Shown piece by piece: positions 6,948 through 16,974 of a stretch of 64,000 nucleotides of DNA (its first letter is position 1; every line of letters begins with the position of its first letter). The position numbers and the translations under genes were made by a program. This DNA is from Cohnella nanjingensis (GTDB lineage Bacteria; Bacillota; Bacilli; Paenibacillales; Paenibacillaceae), in contig NZ_JACJVP010000024.1 in assembly GCF_014212125.1 (NCBI RefSeq), positions 1 through 64,000 of the forward strand. Reading direction: 5' to 3'. Below the pieces are notes generated by a model that was not told the origin of the DNA, did no database searches, and saw nothing but the letters and a program-made list of their open reading frames with translations.

Positions 6948-9900
6948 TTAGTTGCCGACGTTAGAGATAAAATTCGCCGAGCCGCTATTCGTATACATGA
7001 ATCCTGTCTTGCCTGCATTTCCGGCGACGAGGCCGCTTGTCACCCCCGAATCGACGACGACATCCTTGACGCCGCTCTGTACAGTGAAGGCGGAGCCGGA
7101 CAGCGGGCCGATTTTGCTGAATGCTGAGGCGAGCACGTTTACGGTGCCCCCGCTGATGCGGACCCCGCCGTTACTGCCTGCGGCATCGGCGGCAATATGA
7201 TTCTGCTGAATCGTTACGTTGCCGTTCTGTACGACAAGCCCGTTTGATGGCGAACAATTGTAGCAATAGAACTGGGCATTTTGCAGTGTAATGGACGCGC
7301 TGGAGGACACGGTGGACCGAATGCGTCCCGTCGTGCCGCCGAACGTGTTGAATGTTCCGCCTAGCAATGTCAGCCCTCCGCTGCCTATGCTTTCGATATC
7401 GAGGGGAGTAACCGACTCGGCGCCGAAGCCGTAAATCGAGCCCTCGAACGAGCCCGCCCCTTGGGGGTACAAATGAAGGCCGATGTTGCCCCTATATACG
7501 AATGAGTGAAACAGGGTTTCGCTTGTCGTTTTGCCGATGTCGAAGCCGATCAGGTTGCTGTCTTGGTAGCCGAACAACGTGCCGACACGGGTGTTGTAGT
7601 CGAGCGTCGTAAAGTCGCCCATGCCAAGCAGATAAGAGCCCCAGCTGGCAAAATAGAACGTAGGATTGAAATGCGCGTTAAGGATGCGCCCCGCGCTCGA
7701 TGAGTTGCCGATGGCGATACCCGTTTTTAGCGCCGCTCCGTTAACATGGTCAATGTAGTGCCCGCCGCTGGCATTCGAGCTAAAGTCCAAACCGCGAAAC
7801 GTATTCGGCAGCGTAACGTTGATGGCCCACGCACCCGTTGATGCGGCGCGAATCGTCCACGGATAAGCTTTAACAGCACTCATAGAGGATAGGTCTTGAT
7901 TCGGGTAGACAACCGTAATCCCCCTGATTCCGGCATTCAGCTGAAGGGTTACGAACGGCGTCGCGTTCTCGTTGCCGGCGTTCGCGGTCGTATACAGCAC
8001 AGAGCCTGCCGCGGTCGTGTGGTGCGGGATTTCAAAGACGCCCCGAAGCTCAACCCCGGAAGGAACATTCAACTGCCCGGTCAAATAATAAGCTCCGGGC
8101 GGCACATAGACGATGCCTCCTCCGGCGGAGCTTACGGTATTCAACGCAGACTGGAACGCGGCCGTGTTGTCGAATCCGGTGAGCGTATCCGTTGCTGCCG
8201 CATTGTAAGGCGCGTCCGTCACGACGGCAAAAGCGCTTCCCGTCACGTTAGGCACCGAGCCGAGGTCGGGATCGGGCGGCACTGGCTTGAAAGGTCTGGC
8301 CGTATGATCGACGACGATATTCGGATTGGATGATTGAGCGTTCGTGATTTGCGGCGTCCCGGTAAACGTATTGCTCAAGACCGCGGCGGCTGACACCCCG
8401 GAGCCGATGTTTACCGCGGGCTGCGATTTGCCGAAAGAGTTATTTTCAAGCTGGAGCGTACCTCCCTCCGCCGTAACGGCATAGTTCGAGGCCCCGTTAG
8501 CCCAATCGGCAAAGCTGGAGTTGGCAATGGAAAGCGTTCCGGTACTTCCCGATGCGATTCGAGCCTGCTGGGCAGCGCTGCCGTTGAAGGTACAGCCGTT
8601 AAACTGGACGATGCTGTCATGCGTCGCGGCCACTTCGATGCCCGTCGGGTCGGTACCGGAGGTAGCGCTTATCGAGCATTTAGCAAATATGACGCCCGCA
8701 TAGTTGACTTTATTGACGACAATGCCTTTGTTGGCTCCCGTGATGCTAATTTTGGTCATCATAGCTTGGGCAGCCTTGACAGGGCCGCTCGCCGCACCGT
8801 CTTCATTCAGAACGATTCCCTTCCCGTAATTGACGATCCCGATGTTATAGACGTTCTCCCAGTCGGTTCGCATGAAGGTCATACCCGTTGCCCCGGCGAG
8901 AGCGGTGTTCAAGGTTCCCGCGTTGACCGTTGGCGCACCGACTGCAGCGGCGTAGCCGATCCAATACTTCGGGTCGAAAAATACGTTCTGGATTCTGCCG
9001 ACGTCCGTCGTGTGGTTAATTGATATCCCTAGGTGAAGAGGCGTCCCGTAAACGTTTTTGAGCACATGCATTTGGTCGCCGTCCGGGCCTCCTTGAATGG
9101 CATCGTAGGCGTTGACGAGCGTCGTATTCTGAACGTTCGCATAGGCGAAATTGTTATCCTGCAGACGAATCGTTGGCGGATAAGCGACGATCGCGGAAGG
9201 GTCGGTCTGTTCCGGATAATAGATCGTCATTCCCTTTACCGCGGCGCTCGGGCCGACGGTAAGGAACGGAGCCGCCGCCGGATTGCCGCGTCCGGAATAG
9301 GCGCGCAATATCGTGCCGCTTCCCAAGCCGCCCGTACTGTCGGGGTTTTTCCAGTCGCCCTGCAGCACGACCGATTTCGGAATCGTGAGCTGTCCCATAA
9401 TTTTGTAAGTTCCGGCAGGAACCCATACGACGCCTCCGCCGGCGCGCGAAGCCGCGCTTAGCGCCTGTTTGAAGGCGATCGTATCATCCATGAGGCCGTC
9501 GCCGATGGCATTGAAATCCTTAACGTTAAAACCGGAGATGATGGCCGAATCCGAAGAGTCTGCATTCGTCGGAGTCACCTTCTGCGGATTAAAGGCAATG
9601 AAAGAAGGGTCCTTGATCTCCGTCGCGGACGAGGATTGAATAGCGTTAGATGACGTTATTGCCATCGTAGGGGTCGAGCTTTGATCGCCGCGAAAAATTA
9701 CCGCTTTTACCGTAGACCCGTTCGTCACGACAATATTCGCGTAATAGCTTCCGTAAGGCTGGCCGTTCGTATCGTTCTCGCCGGCGATCAACCATTGCGT
9801 TGAGCTTTGGCCCACGAGCGAAGCAGGAACGTTCATTTTACGGTGATACCATGCCCCGTAAGCATAAGGACTCAAATCGGAAGCAGGGTGTCCGCCGATA

Positions 9901-11330
9901 CCATTCTGATCGGTCCAGCCCGCATCCTTCGCGCAGGAGCTTCCTGCACAGACATCGAGACCGCCCGCACCGTTCACCCGATCCGCAAGCATAACGTCGT
10001 ATTCGACGGAATCGCCGCTTGCGAACGTATAGGCGGTATTCGAAAAGCTGTAGTAGGCAAACTTGTTGCTTCCCGAAGCGGCATTGTTGACTTTTAAATA
10101 AAGCGCTTTCGGAAAAAGTCCCGATAAGGAAACGCCCGTCACGCCGGTCTCGCTGCTGACCGTGTTAAAAAAAGGATTGCCGTTATTCGCGCGATCGCCG
10201 TCCTGATAGCCCCACACAAGCGTTTTTCCGCTGCGTACGACGCGAAGATTATCGTATAAGGAACTGTACGATATGCCCGGGGTCGTATTTTCCCCCGCCA
10301 CGATCCAGTAGTCGAGCGACTTGCCGACCATGGAGGGCGGGACAGCCAACGTCCGGTGATACCAGTTGTTGTATGCGTAACCGGAAATATCGTTGGCGGG
10401 ATGCCCGTCAATGTTGTTTTGGTCCTTCCATCCCGAGGCATCCCGGAAGTACGAGCCGTCTTGCATCCTTAGATCAATGCCTCCGGCATTATTTCGGTTG
10501 TCCAGCAATTTGACGTCATATTCAATGAGATCGCCCGATTGGAAGACAAAGCCTCGGCCTCCTTCCGATATTTTGCGATACGAAAGCTTGGCTCCGGTCC
10601 CCGAAGTATTGGTCACCGTGTATTTTAGCTCGTGGCCTGCAGGCTGTTGAAAGTCCGGTGTACCCTGAACCGATATCGTTGTCAAGGAACCCGATGCGCC
10701 CGAAGGAGAGAACGTTGCCGAGTTGACGGACGGCGCTCCGTTCTGATAAACGTTTAGACGAACGGGATTTGAATATCCGGTATTCACCACTTGAATGTTG
10801 TCGTAAAGCGCGGTATACGAGAGTCCGGATTGATCGTTCTCACCGGCGACAATCCAATTCGAGATATTAAGACCTGGATTTAATACGAGCGTACGATGGA
10901 ACCACTGGCCATAGGCTTGTCCGGTCAAATCGGCAGCCGGATGCGCGCCGGCATTGCTGGAATCGACGGGATTGCTTTCGCGAAAATACTTGCTTACGCC
11001 CGCGCTGGGCGAGGTGAAATAAAAATCCAGACCGCCTGCACCGCTTACTGCGTCCGGCAAGTAAACGTCGTACTCCAACCTGTCTCCGGGCTGGGTCGTA
11101 TAGCTCGCCGTCGAAATCGTCTGGTAGACGTAACGATTCGTCGTAGCCGAGGCGTCGTTGGTTACCGTAAATTTCAATGCCGTGTTTCCCGTACCCGTAC
11201 CCGTAGCCGAAGCGGTCATCGCCCCGTTGTAACCGGGCACGATGGGCATCACGTTCAACGTTACAGCCAGAACCAGGCCCATCGCCAAGCGGTTCCAAAT
11301 ATTTCTCGAAATAAGCTTGTTTTTTCCCAA
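6948..11330 (-). CDS. Large secreted tandem beta-helix (pectate_lyase_3/GH55-like) carbohydrate-active protein with three N-terminal modules
   Basis: I chose TTG 11330-11328 as the start because AGGAGG lies 7 bp upstream (11338-11343). It gives 1460 residues beginning with a clean signal peptide (MGKNKLISRN, hydrophobic core LAMGLVLAVTLNV). Three homologous modules follow at about 50-185, 232-370 and 408-545. Each has a GD-x-(I/L/V)EYDV-x-L strand, a GG(L/I)D strand, an AHP/GHPA-x-D loop and a W-(F/Y)HR strand ending in (I/L)AGEN. They look like carbohydrate-binding beta-sandwiches. Two right-handed beta-helix domains follow (about 600-1030 and 1050-1460), opened by GDGLMDDTIAF and GFDNTAAFQSAL, each with a GGG(V/I)V(W/Y)VP(A/P)G motif. 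The tandem layout resembles GH55 and GH28-related proteins. It probably cleaves the locus substrate outside the cell. The exact activity is unknown. Confidence 0.8.
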   Translation of the reverse strand: MGKNKLISRNIWNRLAMGLVLAVTLNVMPIVPGYNGAMTASATGTGTGNTALKFTVTNDASATTNRYVYQTISTASYTTQPGDRLEYDVYLPDAVSGAGGLDFYFTSPSAGVSKYFRESNPVDSSNAGAHPAADLTGQAYGQWFHRTLVLNPGLNISNWIVAGENDQSGLSYTALYDNIQVVNTGYSNPVRLNVYQNGAPSVNSATFSPSGASGSLTTISVQGTPDFQQPAGHELKYTVTNTSGTGAKLSYRKISEGGRGFVFQSGDLIEYDVKLLDNRNNAGGIDLRMQDGSYFRDASGWKDQNNIDGHPANDISGYAYNNWYHRTLAVPPSMVGKSLDYWIVAGENTTPGISYSSLYDNLRVVRSGKTLVWGYQDGDRANNGNPFFNTVSSETGVTGVSLSGLFPKALYLKVNNAASGSNKFAYYSFSNTAYTFASGDSVEYDVMLADRVNGAGGLDVCAGSSCAKDAGWTDQNGIGGHPASDLSPYAYGAWYHRKMNVPASLVGQSSTQWLIAGENDTNGQPYGSYYANIVVTNGSTVKAVIFRGDQSSTPTMAITSSNAIQSSSATEIKDPSFIAFNPQKVTPTNADSSDSAIISGFNVKDFNAIGDGLMDDTIAFKQALSAASRAGGGVVWVPAGTYKIMGQLTIPKSVVLQGDWKNPDSTGGLGSGTILRAYSGRGNPAAAPFLTVGPSAAVKGMTIYYPEQTDPSAIVAYPPTIRLQDNNFAYANVQNTTLVNAYDAIQGGPDGDQMHVLKNVYGTPLHLGISINHTTDVGRIQNVFFDPKYWIGYAAAVGAPTVNAGTLNTALAGATGMTFMRTDWENVYNIGIVNYGKGIVLNEDGAASGPVKAAQAMMTKISITGANKGIVVNKVNYAGVIFAKCSISATSGTDPTGIEVAATHDSIVQFNGCTFNGSAAQQARIASGSTGTLSIANSSFADWANGASNYAVTAEGGTLQLENNSFGKSQPAVNIGSGVSAAAVLSNTFTGTPQITNAQSSNPNIVVDHTARPFKPVPPDPDLGSVPNVTGSAFAVVTDAPYNAAATDTLTGFDNTAAFQSALNTVSSAGGGIVYVPPGAYYLTGQLNVPSGVELRGVFEIPHHTTAAGSVLYTTANAGNENATPFVTLQLNAGIRGITVVYPNQDLSSMSAVKAYPWTIRAASTGAWAINVTLPNTFRGLDFSSNASGGHYIDHVNGAALKTGIAIGNSSSAGRILNAHFNPTFYFASWGSYLLGMGDFTTLDYNTRVGTLFGYQDSNLIGFDIGKTTSETLFHSFVYRGNIGLHLYPQGAGSFEGSIYGFGAESVTPLDIESIGSGGLTLLGGTFNTFGGTTGRIRSTVSSSASITLQNAQFYCYNCSPSNGLVVQNGNVTIQQNHIAADAAGSNGGVRISGGTVNVLASAFSKIGPLSGSAFTVQSGVKDVVVDSGVTSGLVAGNAGKTGFMYTNSGSANFISNVGN

Positions 11331-11431
11331 TCCATTTCCTCCTCGCGTAATGGTGTACAAACGAGAATGAGCAACCGCCGATCGAGTCCGCTTGTGCGGA
11401 CCTGGGCATCGCCTCCTTTCGGTCCAGTCTT

Positions 11432-14065
11432 CTACATGGATACGTTGCCTACGGCGACGGGGAGGACGTCTGCGTCCTGCGAGACGAGCATAAACGTATC
11501 CCGAGCAGCATTACACACGATTTCGGCTTGCGAGGCGCCCGCGCCGATTCGAACGTCTGTCACTCTTTCCTGCTTTGAAAAGCGGCTGCCGTCGATAGGG
11601 CCGATATGTCCGAAGACGGAAGCGTAAAGCGACAGCCTTCCCGAGCGCAAATTAACGCCTGCGTCGGATTCTTCTTCGGCGCCGTTTGCGCGAAAATGGA
11701 CTTGTTGCATGCGGACGCGTCCTCCGTCGATGACTGCACCCCGACGCGGATTGAGATTATAACCGCCGAAAACGCTGTTCATAAAAGCGATTTTTGCCGG
11801 AATTCCATCCATTTCTTGAATTTGCATATAATCTTGGTACACAATGTCGATGCCCGCGTTAATGAACTGAAGCTCGCGATCGCCCGTATGAACGATTCGG
11901 AATCCGGATACGGTTCCGTCGCAGCCAAGGCCGTAGAACGTGCCGTCGAACCCTTCGCCAGGCAACCCGGCAATGTCCAATCCAAGCCTGGATCGGTAGC
12001 TGAAGCAGTTGAACACGACTTCGTCTTTCGTTTTCCCGAAGCGAAAGGCATATTCGAGTTCACGATCCAACCAGGCCAACAACAAAGAAAATTTGACGGC
12101 TTCATCCGCCTGGTCGATCGTGCTGTTCGGCAAGCCGGTGCCGATCGTACGGAAATACATATGCGGATTAAGATGAATGTTTTTCAGCCAGCCTCGTCTT
12201 TCTGAACCGGAAACTCGAATGCCCTCCTTCAGCATGCAGCCCGTCACGAATTCAATGTAGTGCCCGCCGGTCCCGCTCCACGCATCAATGCCTTTGTAGC
12301 TGTTGCCGAGGCTGACCTCGATGATCCAGGTTTCTTCTCCGGCCAGTCGAATCGTCCAAGGATATGGCGTGACGGCTTCCATCCGCTGACGCGGGTACCA
12401 AATGTTCAAGCCGCGAATTCCGGCCCTATCCATAAGCGTAATGGAAGGTGCAGAGTCGGGATCTCCTTCTCCATGCACGATGTAGAGTGTCGTTCCCGGT
12501 GCGTTCGTATGGTGAGGGACGTGGTAAGACCCTCTAAGCTCTACGCCCTCCGGTATGACCAAAGGGGAGGCGACGAGATGCGGTCCCGGAGGCAAATACA
12601 CGATTCCTCCTCCTTCTCGGGCGGCCGCTTCAAGCGCGGCTTGTATCAAATGCGCTTTATCGCGCAATTGCGTCCAGTCGATTCCAACGGGAGACCCGGG
12701 CAGCGGATACAATACCGACCGGCGCGGCTGCGGTTGAGTGCCCAAATCCGGCTCGGGCTCGCGAATCTCGACGAAATCGCGGGGAGCGGTATCTAACATG
12801 ACGCGGCTTTCCGTTCCTTGTTCGCAACGAACCGGAATCGAGTCGGAAGGAAAGCGGCATCCCGCAATAGACGCGGCGATCAATCCTTCCAGGCACTCGA
12901 TCGACGTTCCTTTGTTATTGAAGGAGCATCCCGATAGCAGTACGGCAGCTCCCGCAGCTTCCAATGCAGCCGCGTAGTCGGAGCGGCTGCTCTGGAAGTC
13001 GCAGCTTTGAAAGGAGACCGAGCCCCCGGCGCCTTGCCGAATCGATACGATGGCTGTCTCGGAAGAGGCCAGAGACAGATCGAACAGTTGGGCGACGGAA
13101 TCGAAGTCCGCCGCTATTTCAACGGCTAACGAGCCGGGGACGGGAGAGGCGTGGACGCGTCCCCGCGTTACGCACATGCCAATCGTGTTCAGGTGCCGGA
13201 ACTGTAATCCGATACGTGCTCGATCAATGCGAATGTCATACAATTGACCGTTCGGACCGTCCGTAATATCCGTCGAGCCGGGGTCCCGTTCAAAGCGGAT
13301 GCCGATACCGTAATCTTCGCATTCGAATCGATAGACGTATTCCCAATCGGTACGCTGCAGTTCGAGACCGACGGCGTTGCCGAGCAGCTTCAGCAGCGCT
13401 TGTTCGTCTACGGACGTATCCGCATATCGCAGCCAGTAATAAGGAGAGAAGCGAACGTGCTGGATGCGCCCGATATCGGTTGTTTTGTTGACGAGAATGC
13501 CGCGAGCCAGAGGCGTTCCATAAATATGCTCGATCGTATGAAGCTCATTGCCTTCCGGACCGGCATGAATGGCTTCCCACGGATTAACGAGGGTCAAGCG
13601 ACGCGCTGTCGCGAAGCTGCGCCCCCTGTCGGCGAGCTTGACTGCCGGCGGATAAGGGACGGGCGAGCATTCATTTTGCTCGGGATAGAATATGATCGCT
13701 CCCGCAATCCCGCCGCTTGCGCCAACTTCGATAAAGGAGCCCCCATTCGGTCCTAAGCCTTTGCCCGCATAGACGTGATAGACGGTCGCGGCGCCCGTCT
13801 TGCCCGGCGTATTCGGATCGTACCATTGCCCCATCAACGTAACGCCGGAAGGCACTTTCAAGCAGCCGTCGAAACGATACTTGCCGGCCGGCGCCCAAAC
13901 GACTCCTCCGCCTTGCAGAGCCGTCCAATCGAGCGCATCCTGGAAGCAGCGGGTCTGATCGGCTTGCGAATTCGGCGCCGCACCGAATTCAAGTACGGAA
14001 GCGGACACGACGATCGGTCCCGTATAAGCCGGGTGTTCAATAAAGGGGGTAATCGCTTTATTCAT
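11432..14065 (-). CDS. Cytoplasmic tandem beta-helix (pectate_lyase_3/GH55-like) carbohydrate-active enzyme
   Basis: The 877-residue protein lacks a signal peptide and aligns with the C-terminal two thirds of the neighbouring 1460-residue secreted protein. Shared blocks include YPEQ, AGPEGNELH against GGPDGDQMH, YGTPL, TTDIGRIQ against TTDVGRIQ, YPWTIR and GGHYI. It has two beta-helix halves, one starting with GGGVVWAPAGKYRF and one with GGGIVYLPPG. The ATG overlaps the mannosidase stop in ATGA (14062-14065), so it is translationally coupled and co-expressed with it. The likely job is to cut imported oligosaccharide inside the cell, while the paralogue works outside. The substrate cannot be read from the sequence. 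Confidence 0.8.
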   Translation of the reverse strand: MNKAITPFIEHPAYTGPIVVSASVLEFGAAPNSQADQTRCFQDALDWTALQGGGVVWAPAGKYRFDGCLKVPSGVTLMGQWYDPNTPGKTGAATVYHVYAGKGLGPNGGSFIEVGASGGIAGAIIFYPEQNECSPVPYPPAVKLADRGRSFATARRLTLVNPWEAIHAGPEGNELHTIEHIYGTPLARGILVNKTTDIGRIQHVRFSPYYWLRYADTSVDEQALLKLLGNAVGLELQRTDWEYVYRFECEDYGIGIRFERDPGSTDITDGPNGQLYDIRIDRARIGLQFRHLNTIGMCVTRGRVHASPVPGSLAVEIAADFDSVAQLFDLSLASSETAIVSIRQGAGGSVSFQSCDFQSSRSDYAAALEAAGAAVLLSGCSFNNKGTSIECLEGLIAASIAGCRFPSDSIPVRCEQGTESRVMLDTAPRDFVEIREPEPDLGTQPQPRRSVLYPLPGSPVGIDWTQLRDKAHLIQAALEAAAREGGGIVYLPPGPHLVASPLVIPEGVELRGSYHVPHHTNAPGTTLYIVHGEGDPDSAPSITLMDRAGIRGLNIWYPRQRMEAVTPYPWTIRLAGEETWIIEVSLGNSYKGIDAWSGTGGHYIEFVTGCMLKEGIRVSGSERRGWLKNIHLNPHMYFRTIGTGLPNSTIDQADEAVKFSLLLAWLDRELEYAFRFGKTKDEVVFNCFSYRSRLGLDIAGLPGEGFDGTFYGLGCDGTVSGFRIVHTGDRELQFINAGIDIVYQDYMQIQEMDGIPAKIAFMNSVFGGYNLNPRRGAVIDGGRVRMQQVHFRANGAEEESDAGVNLRSGRLSLYASVFGHIGPIDGSRFSKQERVTDVRIGAGASQAEIVCNAARDTFMLVSQDADVLPVAVGNVSM

Positions 14066-16875
14066 GATTCAGGCTCCTCTGTATGATTGTCCGGCCGCGG
14101 AGACCCGTCAACCGGTATCGCGATGCGCAAGCGAATGGTAACAATGCCTTTTGATTTGGCCGTAACGTCAAGGCTGCCGTCCTCGCATAGGCGAATCGGA
14201 TAAGGGCGGTCTTCATTCAGGCTGACATAATCGGCGGATTCGACGGCGAACGCAAAGCGTAAGCGGTCGGATATTTCACGGTTCTCCGCGTTGAACAGTC
14301 TTACGATAAACACATTTTTCTCGTCTTCGCTTTGCTTAATTGCCGTGACAATGAGTCGATTGTACGCCAATGTCAAGTAACCGTTTGACAGCGGGAGCGT
14401 CGGTTCCCGCCGATGAGGCGTTTCATGGCGAATCGGGCCTTGCTTGCGTGTTAATGACCGATCGGACGACTTGAACCGTGCATGTTCGGTCCACAGCTGC
14501 GCGGAAGAGGTTTGGTCAGGATCGAATAAGCGAAGGGCATAGTCGAATGTCAGGCGGCCGAGCAACTGTCCTCCGTCCGATCCGTTGGTTAGCACTTCGT
14601 CTCCTGTCGCGCGGAAGAGGGTCAGGGCGATCGTGCGCTTCTGTTCACGCAACGTCAATTCGTGCAAGCCTTCGGAATAGACCGCCACCCCGCATGTATC
14701 GTCGTTTATAACGATCAGGCCGCTGTGCGGAACGACATCTGCCCACTTTTCCAAGTATCCGTCGAAATTCGGTTTCTCGATCGTGCGCTCGACCAAGTCG
14801 AATGCCGTGTTGGTCCGATAGTGTTTGCCGGTAAAGCTGGTCGGGAACAACACGCGAAAACGGTGATTGCGCGAGCGGTTGTCGACGACGGTTTGAATTC
14901 GCAGCACGGGATCGTTTTTGCGGATTTCAAGGCAAGTTGTTGCGCGCAGCGGGACAGTTTCTTCCGAGCGGCCGTTCAGATCGGCGCCAGCGAACGCGGG
15001 AACCTGCATGGTAACGGCAATTTTAATACAGGAGAAGAGCGGTCCGTCCGCTTCGACAGAGATCTCCGCCGGGCAGCCAGCGGAGTAGGCATACGAATTG
15101 CGAAGCGGTGCGATATGCTTCCAACCGTCCCCAATGTCTCCTTCGCTTTCGAATACAACGAGGTCGTCGAAAGCGCGATTGGTATGTAAATCTTCGATAC
15201 CGATCGATCCGTTGTCCGCGACCCGTACGATGTACCTTCCATTATTCCAGGTTAAATTGTCGGTTCTCATCGTACCTGTATGGCGTACCGGTGCGACAAA
15301 CCTTTCGGCTGCGTACTCTCCGAACGCCGGACCGCTAATCGTAAACGACTGCACGCGGTAGGCCGAATAGCCAAAAGACGGAATGTTCGCCTTGAACGCG
15401 ATCCGAATCCGATCTACGGATTCGCTTACCGGTACCGAACGGAATGGGCGAACTCGTTTGACGATGCCTGTCTCCATGCCGAGAACCTGATAGGCCATTT
15501 CTCGTCCTTCGGCATCGAACAGCCTGAACGAGGTTCCGCCAAGCATGCGTATTGTTTGGGAAGCGTCCGTGCCGCTAGGCAGCTCGACGTCCGCCGTTGC
15601 GATGCCGTCCAGCGGATACTGGGAGGCGTTGAATAGCACGAGCGTACGATCATCGGCGCTCCAGGGCGCATCAATGCTGTTCGCGATATATGTCAGTTGT
15701 TCGGACAGCATCGACTCGGCAATCAAACGGGATTGATCGAATCGGTACAGCATGTCCCTGTGAACTTGATCGATGGAACAACCGCAGATGGAGTCGTGCG
15801 GATGATTCTGCAGCAAGATTTCCCAGGCTTGCTGGAGAAAGCTCTGATGATACGGACGCCCCTCCCACGACGAGAACACGCCCCAAGGCTCCGCCCATCG
15901 CGTCAAAAGCGTTTCGCACTGGTCGTTGTGCTGCTTGAGGTGGATGCGGGAAGAGAGCACGTTCGCCAACACCATATGATTAAGGCCGGCATAACCGGGG
16001 AACCGTTGTTCCCCTCGCACGACAGGCCATGTTTCCCTAGCTAGAGGACGAAGCTCCCGCATGTAGTCGTCGAAGCGGGCGTGTTGAAAGTCGGCTCCTA
16101 GTCCGGCTCCGTTAAGCGTATGCAGCAAATCCGGCAAACACGGTTCGATTTCGACGTGGTCTACGCCGTCCCACACGACGAGCCGGTCCGTTAGCGCCCG
16201 ATCGCGTTTGAGTTGCAGTAAATCGCGTGCCCTCCGAACGACTTCTTCGCCATCGTACGTGAAATCACGGTCTTCGAAAGGCCATCGGACGGCGAAATAG
16301 AAATCCCCGTACGAGCGTTCTTCTTCGAGTCTTAGCGTCAGAACGCGGCTTCCGTCGGCGCCTTCCCACCAGAGCTCGGAAGGGGAGGAGCGGCCGTCGA
16401 GTCCGCGGTAAAGAACGGCATTATCGATGCCGAAGCCTTGCAGGATTTGCGGCATTTGGCTGATGTGTCCGAACAAATCGGGCAAATATCCGGCAAGCAA
16501 CGGCTCGGCATTCCAAGAGCGCGCACGCCGAACTCCCGTCTGCAAATTGCGAATAAGCGATTCTCCGTCCGGAAGAAATTCATCCGGCATGACGTACCAC
16601 GGACCTACATCGATACGTCCTTGTTCGATTAAGGAAAGAAGCCGTTCCCTGTTCTCGGGACGTATTGCCAAGTAATCGTCAATGACAATCGTTTGCCCGT
16701 CCATCATGAAATATCGATAGGCGGAATTTCGCTCCATCGTATCGATTAATTCGTCTATCAAGTAGACAAGCCGGACGCGAAAGCTCTGAAAGTCCTGATA
16801 CCATTCCCGATCCCAATGCGTATGCGAGATAACGAACACTTTCGTTTGATCATCGCTGCTTTTATGGCGTTCCAA
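14062..16875 (-). CDS. GH38 alpha-mannosidase
   Basis: GH38 enzymes are zinc-dependent retaining alpha-mannosidases. In this 937-residue protein the zinc ligands sit in HTHWDREWY (His18, His20, Asp22) and the catalytic nucleophile is Asp133 in YLPDLFGHISQMP. NHPHDSICGCSIDQVH is the conserved His/Asp block of the bacterial subfamily. A helical middle and a large beta-sandwich C-terminal half follow, as in the family. There is no signal peptide, so it acts in the cytoplasm on imported oligosaccharides. It lies between the solute-binding protein gene and the beta-helix enzyme gene, whose start overlaps its stop. Confidence 0.92.
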   Translation of the reverse strand: MERHKSSDDQTKVFVISHTHWDREWYQDFQSFRVRLVYLIDELIDTMERNSAYRYFMMDGQTIVIDDYLAIRPENRERLLSLIEQGRIDVGPWYVMPDEFLPDGESLIRNLQTGVRRARSWNAEPLLAGYLPDLFGHISQMPQILQGFGIDNAVLYRGLDGRSSPSELWWEGADGSRVLTLRLEEERSYGDFYFAVRWPFEDRDFTYDGEEVVRRARDLLQLKRDRALTDRLVVWDGVDHVEIEPCLPDLLHTLNGAGLGADFQHARFDDYMRELRPLARETWPVVRGEQRFPGYAGLNHMVLANVLSSRIHLKQHNDQCETLLTRWAEPWGVFSSWEGRPYHQSFLQQAWEILLQNHPHDSICGCSIDQVHRDMLYRFDQSRLIAESMLSEQLTYIANSIDAPWSADDRTLVLFNASQYPLDGIATADVELPSGTDASQTIRMLGGTSFRLFDAEGREMAYQVLGMETGIVKRVRPFRSVPVSESVDRIRIAFKANIPSFGYSAYRVQSFTISGPAFGEYAAERFVAPVRHTGTMRTDNLTWNNGRYIVRVADNGSIGIEDLHTNRAFDDLVVFESEGDIGDGWKHIAPLRNSYAYSAGCPAEISVEADGPLFSCIKIAVTMQVPAFAGADLNGRSEETVPLRATTCLEIRKNDPVLRIQTVVDNRSRNHRFRVLFPTSFTGKHYRTNTAFDLVERTIEKPNFDGYLEKWADVVPHSGLIVINDDTCGVAVYSEGLHELTLREQKRTIALTLFRATGDEVLTNGSDGGQLLGRLTFDYALRLFDPDQTSSAQLWTEHARFKSSDRSLTRKQGPIRHETPHRREPTLPLSNGYLTLAYNRLIVTAIKQSEDEKNVFIVRLFNAENREISDRLRFAFAVESADYVSLNEDRPYPIRLCEDGSLDVTAKSKGIVTIRLRIAIPVDGSPRPDNHTEEPES

Positions 16876-16911
16876 TACGGCTCTCTCCTGTCTCTATTCC
16901 GAAAATGGAAG

Positions 16912-16941
16912 CCCGCCACCCTTTATTTATCCGGGGGCGGG
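16912..16941 (-). promoter_or_regulatory. Intercistronic hairpin between the solute-binding protein and GH38 genes
   Basis: On the minus strand GGCCCGCC and GGCGGGC arms close a GC-rich stem-loop in the 99-bp gap after the lipoprotein stop. There is no T-run. Such hairpins often stabilise the highly expressed binding-protein mRNA relative to downstream enzyme genes. That role is inference here. Confidence 0.5.
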
Positions 16942-16974
16942 CCGATAGATGGCAATTACTCGTTACCTTGACCG

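Noticed and set aside
10867-11409. Frame starting MPRSAQADSI with AAAGGAGG just upstream, overlapping the start of the secreted beta-helix gene
   Set aside because: The Shine-Dalgarno sequence is only 2 bp from the ATG, and the frame overlaps the true signal peptide region in another frame. The composition is that of a shadow.
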